Under the pieces are notes generated by a model, which was not told the origin of the DNA, did not search any database, and saw only the letters and a list, made by a program, of their open reading frames with translations. A DNA stretch of 64,000 nt from Strobilurus pachycystidiatus (Eukaryota; Basidiomycota; Agaricomycetes; Agaricales; Physalacriaceae). Position numbers and translations under genes: made by a program. The stretch lies in the NCBI GenBank assembly GCA_019915135.1, contig JAHLMK010000018.1, positions 1,054,001 through 1,118,000 on the forward strand, given 5' to 3'. Positions 59,268-64,000 of the stretch are shown piece after piece (position 1 is the first letter of the stretch; every line of letters starts with the position of its first letter).

Positions 59268-60521
59268 TCACGCCCAAAGAGCCATCACCAAACCGGTGAT
59301 TGGCGCTAGCGCCAACATCGACATAACAGCAGTAGCACTCGGTGATCCACTCGCGCCATTCTTAGTGTTTGACTGTGCAGTCGAGGGAGAAGGGTCCGAC
59401 TTGCTGTCGTTGGAGTTGGACTTCAAGTTCCCAACTGTCTTCTGAAATTCAAAAAAGGCGGGACCAGCAACGGTAGTGTCGTCAGAGATGCCCGTCGCGT
59501 TGGGCTGGGCGACAATCATGTACACGGTTCCGTTGAGTGCCTTCGGGATAGTGACTTTGCCTCCGGAAACCGTAGCGTTCAAGGGGGTCAATCCGGTGAT
59601 GAAGAAGACGATCTGATCGTCAGCGAGAGAATCCGGCTTGGTTGCGAGTTCGACGACGTCTCCGGGCTGAGCGTTCGTGGGCGAGTAGGTGAGAGTGGGG
59701 AAGGCCTTAACGGGGAGGACAAGGTTGGTGTCGGGGCAAGACACGATGAAGGGCGAGGCTAGGGAATAGACTTCGTCGAGAGTGAGGGGAGTCTGGTCAG
59801 GTGAGAATGAGCTCCAATATATCTGAAGAACTAGAATGAGACGAACTTCATAAGGACCGCTCCAGGGCTCGACGCCGTTGACTTCGGATGCGACCCAGGC
59901 TGCCTGGCGAGCCTCAGTAGAAAGGATGGACGCCGCAGCGGTGAGGTAAGCGGGGTTGGTGAGGAACTGGGCGGCGCCTGTATAGGCGGAGACACCTTTA
60001 CCTGAGTCAGAGGGGGCTCTACACGGCCATGATGATAGAAAGACAGACCAACGCCTTCAAGAACTTGACTCAAGGCGGCGAACTCTACGGGGCTATTGTA
60101 TGGGCTGTAGGGGTTTTGGTTCACTATATCAGCGGTTGAACAAAGGCGAGTCGACGTACAACTTGTACGTGCATGGCTTGGTAGCGTTCTCGCCCAGGGC
60201 GGTAGTCAAAAAGTCGACATGCGACTGTTCGTGAGCGGCCACTTGCTCAAAGAGAGCGCGTGCCGTCGGCGGCAGGCCCGCGTCGGTGAAGTCCTTCTCG
60301 TTGTATTTCGCCAACGCCTCATGGTAAAAGGCGTTTTCGAGATGCTCAAGGGTAAGCGCGTAGTTCAAGATTGTCGTATCTAGTAGCAAGAAAGGATCAG
60401 TAAAAGGCGAGGTGGTGACAAGCCATTTGATGCCCGACTTACCATCGACTCCTTCCGGGGCGCGTCTGGAAACGGTCGCAGAGACAGCGGTGAGAAGGGC
60501 GAGAGCGGCGATGGTCTTCAT
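59268..60521 (-). CDS. Secreted ferritin-like-fold protein (Rds1 type), possibly GPI-anchored
   Basis: Starts at ATG 60521 with signal peptide MKTIAALALLTAVSA and ends at 59268. Two metal-type helices are visible: LEHLENAFYHEAL and VAAHEQSHVDFLTTAL, with Glu and His spaced as in the ferritin-like four-helix fold. Family relatives include the fission-yeast stress-response protein Rds1. The second half is a beta-rich Pro/Thr region, then a Ser-rich segment and a hydrophobic C-terminus after GASGS, which fits a GPI-anchor signal. Function in fungi is unclear; cell-wall or stress roles are proposed. The frame is intact across four exons or so. Confidence 0.85.
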
Positions 60522-60605
60522 GTTTGGATTTCGCGGGGCGGAGAGAAGATGATTGTGGGGGCGGAAAGAGAGAGAGAGACAAGCAGAGAAGAGGCAACGG
60601 AGAGG

Positions 60606-60613
60606 CTTTTATA
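60606..60613 (-). promoter_or_regulatory. TATA box of the ferritin-like gene
   Basis: Minus strand reads TATAAAAG about 85-92 bases upstream of ATG 60521. A sharp TATA box fits a strongly or stress-regulated gene. Confidence 0.5.
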
Positions 60614-61779
60614 CCAGCAGCCAGCCAATGATCGGATTGCTAATCTGACGGCGCAGGTCCCAAGCACTCGTCATTGCACGACTAGACACAGTTGTACGAG
60701 AACAGGGTGCCAGTGACTGTGGATGCTATTGGAAAACGCACAAAGGCTCTGCGCCAAATGTTATACCGCGTCTCCGTGGAATGACCGTGAGGGTGGTTGA
60801 AGCGGAACCAAAATGGCTCGTGACCGTGGCGCGTCCGGACTATGTGAATTCAGAATTGTTGAGAAAAGGCCATTCTGACAATTCTTTCGAAAAGAGGCCA
60901 TAGTGTCCGTTTGCCCCTTTATAGTCTTCGTTGACAAGCTGAATTATGAAAGTCAGTGGAAAAGAAGACATGTAAGATCGAAAAACTAGAAGTGAACGGC
61001 CACCACCGAACAGCAGTGCTTGTAACACTGTCGTCCTTTCGTTGTCCAGGCTTCAACTTGTCCTCGATCGGCAAATGATTAATGATGACTCGGAGACTGA
61101 GAGGGCCTTTTCTAAGATGAGTCCTATGTACCAAGAAGAGGTTCAAGCAAAGCTCACTGCGCACCCGCCCTTGACCAGTACAGACCTTCGCCATTCCCTT
61201 CGTCTCGAACATCCGCTTAACCCCTTCCTATCCGACATCATTTCCGTGTCAAGCGCCGAGAAGCGGGGATCCACCTACAGTAGGCCCTTCTGAGAGTTGT
61301 GCTCGCCAATCCTCGACGGTCCGGCGTACCGTGTGCCCAACATGTACAATCATCACTTCGCATGTCGCGACAGTCTCCATCCTACCTCCGCTCCTGATAA
61401 CAGTGGCAAGAAAACAGAAAGCAAGTGTCCGAGCGTATAAGCGCGAGTTTGCCATGAAAGGGACTCCCAGATGGAAGCATTCCGACTGTCACGACTCAAG
61501 TACTTACAGCCATGAGTCGTCATCGAAGCACAGCCAGGCTTGTGCTCACCCCCTCACCGCCTCTACAGTGTCAGCGACACCAGAGCTTGCTGGTGAGTAT
61601 TTTCTCGAGGATATCAGGACTTTCTCCACCTCACATATTGCTCACGTTCCAGGTTGTCATTCAACGGAACCAGCAGTCCCCAGTCTTGCCGGTGCGCATC
61701 TGTCTCGATGCTGTGACCTCACCACCCGCCTCACACCATGATAAGGTGTCGGCCTTCGTCGAAGCATTAGATTATCGTA
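60614..61779. other. Divergent intergenic region between the ferritin-like and HET genes
   Basis: Open frames up to about 150 codons (61042-61293, 61331-61741 and 61512-61976) have no domain signature; the last overlaps the HET gene in another frame. No RNA gene or repeat was seen. Promoters of both flanking genes should be inside. Confidence 0.4.
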
Positions 61780-63867
61780 ATGCGACTTCTTACCACGGAG
61801 GATCCAATCAAGCTCGTCAATTTCCCAAACGAGCAGAATACACCACCATACGCCATCCTCTCACACACTTGGGACAACGAGGAGGTGTCTTTCCAAGACA
61901 TGCAGGATCTAACCCGCGCCAAAGATATGAAAGGATACGCCAAGATCGTGCAAGCTCGCCAGCTGGCACGCTCTGACCAATACGACTTCATCTGGATCGA
62001 CACATGTTGTATCGACAAGTCGAGTAGCTCCGAGCTCTCGGAGGCCATCAACTCCATGTACCGATACTACCGCGAGGCAGAAGTTTGTTATGCTTACTTG
62101 GCGGATGTGCGGACAGACCTTCGGTTTCGTGCACAAGACTTCCGTCAGTGCAGGTGGTTCACGAGGGGCTGGACGTTACAGGAGTTGTTGGCACCAGCGA
62201 GTGTCATCTTCTTGGCATGGGATTGGACAGAAATCGGTACCAAGAAGAGCCTACAAAACATCATCACAAAAACTACTGGGATCCCCTCGGCTGTTCTGTT
62301 TCATATGCCCGTTGAAGAGATCAGCATCGCGAAGAGAATGTCGTGGGCTGCCAGAAGGAGGACGACCCGCGTAGAGGACCAGGCGTACTCGTTGATGGGC
62401 ATCTTCGGGGTCTTCATGCCGACGCTCTACGGCGAAGGATTGCATGCCTTTACCAGACTACAGGAGGAGATTTTGAAAGTATCAGACGATCAGACAATCT
62501 TTGCGTGGAAGGCTCCGGAGCTGTCAGCCGAGGGCGGCGGATTACTTGCCACCAGTCCATCCTATTTTCAGGACAGTGGCGAGTACGCGCGGTTTGACTA
62601 TGACGGAGACCGAAAAGCATACTCCATGACAAATTTGGGCCTCCACATTCACATGCGCCTCGTCCCTCCGATTACCAGTCGCTTCTTGCCTCCTACCAAC
62701 TTCTCTGGCGAATCTCTTGCACTTCTGAACTGTCGCCGTGAAGGTGACACAAAACCGGCGCCGTTGGCCATCTACGTGAAGAGAACGGATGGGTGCCAGT
62801 TCTTGAGAACGCGACGGGACACACTGGAGCTATACAAAACAGTTGGGGGAACCTTGCAGGAAATGTATTTCAATCGTAGGGATCTTGTGTCTTTTGATGC
62901 CAAAGGGTCGTCGCCGTTGTATACCATACGTTGCTCCTTGCCCAAACATGGAAGTGGGGTCACCTTGGTAGAAGATCCACTGGCAGACATCCGATACCTA
63001 TCGCGCAACATCATTCAATCTATCTGGAAGCAGCCGCATCACATATCTTCAGTTCAGACCATCCTTCTGAGACACGACCAGACCAAAAGATTGTTCGTTG
63101 TCGTGCTTGGTGGCAATCGACTTTGCCCTCTCTGGTTGGATATCGTTCTCAATTTCAAAGGGGACGGGCCAGAGGATCTTTGGGATCTCAAATATTTCTA
63201 CTCCACTCACCGACTTGTGCCGGAGAGGTGTTCAGATAGATTGTTAAAGTTCCTGACAGACGACACAATCATCGCAGTGGAAGCTCGACCCATGGGCATT
63301 GGTGGCAAAAATTCACATGCGATCGACATCCGTGTCATTGATGCAAGGCAATCAAGCGTAGATTTGACCATCTATCCCAGCTTGGTTGCCCAGCATACAT
63401 TCATTGTATCTTTCGAGAAGGCAGTCGATGCTGGGTTCTCCCTATACGACACATACCCCGAGCATCTTTGCGAACGGCAGTCGGGAATGTATACCGAGGC
63501 TCGTCTTGCTATGTCCAATGTCCTCGACCCGGGCATTCTCCTTTTTAGATTCAAGGGGGGCTTGGGAAGGTTTGCTGTTGTGATGAAAGCTGTCTGGTCC
63601 GAGGATCAACGACGGATTGAACTGTGGTCGGAAATTTTGAATGCCCGGCAGCTCATCTTAGGAGGCGGTTGGCACTCCGCAAAGAGTGTCTTCCAACGGT
63701 ATTACGCCACAGACGGTATTACTAAACGCCACATGTCTGCTAATTGCACCTCCTTGGTCTGGACTAGGGGCGTGGAGAAGGGGCTTGCCTCTGTATCCTC
63801 GCACCCTGTCGCAAAAAGTCGTCACTGGCGCTGCGAGATCTCCGTCGAAAAAACGGGTGATTGCTAG
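61780..63867 (+). CDS. HET-domain protein (heterokaryon-incompatibility type)
   Basis: A single 695-codon frame without introns. The HET domain fills the N-terminal third: YAILSHTWDNEEVSFQDM, YDFIWIDTCCIDKSSSSELS, INSMYRYYREAEVCYAYL, RCRWFTRGWTLQELLAPA (CRWF in the sequence) and the AWAARRRTTRVEDQAYSLMG type block. The rest (about residues 230-695) is the long C-terminal region common to basidiomycete HET proteins, with no NACHT or NLR module. HET domains relate to TIR folds and, in ascomycetes, trigger cell death in incompatible fusions. In mushrooms they are a large, mostly uncharacterised family. The lack of introns contrasts with its neighbours and is common in HET genes. Confidence 0.9.
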   Translation: MRLLTTEDPIKLVNFPNEQNTPPYAILSHTWDNEEVSFQDMQDLTRAKDMKGYAKIVQARQLARSDQYDFIWIDTCCIDKSSSSELSEAINSMYRYYREAEVCYAYLADVRTDLRFRAQDFRQCRWFTRGWTLQELLAPASVIFLAWDWTEIGTKKSLQNIITKTTGIPSAVLFHMPVEEISIAKRMSWAARRRTTRVEDQAYSLMGIFGVFMPTLYGEGLHAFTRLQEEILKVSDDQTIFAWKAPELSAEGGGLLATSPSYFQDSGEYARFDYDGDRKAYSMTNLGLHIHMRLVPPITSRFLPPTNFSGESLALLNCRREGDTKPAPLAIYVKRTDGCQFLRTRRDTLELYKTVGGTLQEMYFNRRDLVSFDAKGSSPLYTIRCSLPKHGSGVTLVEDPLADIRYLSRNIIQSIWKQPHHISSVQTILLRHDQTKRLFVVVLGGNRLCPLWLDIVLNFKGDGPEDLWDLKYFYSTHRLVPERCSDRLLKFLTDDTIIAVEARPMGIGGKNSHAIDIRVIDARQSSVDLTIYPSLVAQHTFIVSFEKAVDAGFSLYDTYPEHLCERQSGMYTEARLAMSNVLDPGILLFRFKGGLGRFAVVMKAVWSEDQRRIELWSEILNARQLILGGGWHSAKSVFQRYYATDGITKRHMSANCTSLVWTRGVEKGLASVSSHPVAKSRHWRCEISVEKTGDC

Positions 63868-64000
63868 GAGCACTTCAGATTCTTACGAGCCCATTGAGAC
63901 TGTGTATGTGTATATCTGCTTGTACTTGTCCTTGTACCAGATTTGAAAGTAAGTACTTAAGTGATTTGTGATAAGCCTTCGTGGGTAATGTGATCATGGA

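Overview
The window is nuclear DNA of a filamentous basidiomycete, most likely an Agaricomycete. Genes are split by many short introns of about 45-70 bp and lie on both strands. FunK1-type kinases, a HET-domain protein, a PACT-domain spindle-pole protein, Sin1/TORC2, a multi-membrane hybrid histidine kinase and an intron-bearing tRNA-Arg(CCT) all fit this. Exon joins below were worked out by hand from splice sites and reading frame; none is backed by transcript data.

Layout. 0-7 kb: a long coiled-coil spindle-pole scaffold, then cardiolipin synthase. 7-13 kb: two tandem, same-strand MFS anion permeases of the allantoate-permease type. 14-21 kb: two RING/coiled-coil genes separated by about 4 kb with no convincing gene. 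21-30 kb: a hybrid histidine kinase, a wax-synthase-like membrane acyltransferase and a large cysteine-rich protein of unknown role. 30-40 kb: a FunK1 kinase cluster of three copies, two forming a head-to-head inverted duplication. 40-47 kb: a protein with three copies of an unnamed CxxC/WxxHxxxC motif, a transaldolase and a class I histone deacetylase whose coding ends overlap, and an acidic nuclear-looking protein. 48-54 kb: a questin-oxidase-like gene, tRNA-Arg(CCT), a secreted BBE-type FAD oxidase and a probable non-autonomous Tc1/mariner-like element. 55-64 kb: Sin1, a second gene with the CxxC/WxxHxxxC motif, a secreted ferritin-like protein and an intronless HET gene.

Most genes are unrelated housekeeping or accessory genes, so no single pathway is evident. 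The most unusual signals are the recurring four-ligand motif shared by two genes, the inverted FunK1 pair in which one copy has a decayed 5' end, a missing splice donor exactly at the H-box of the histidine kinase, at least four GC-AG introns, and a 69-bp inverted-repeat element with TA at its ends.
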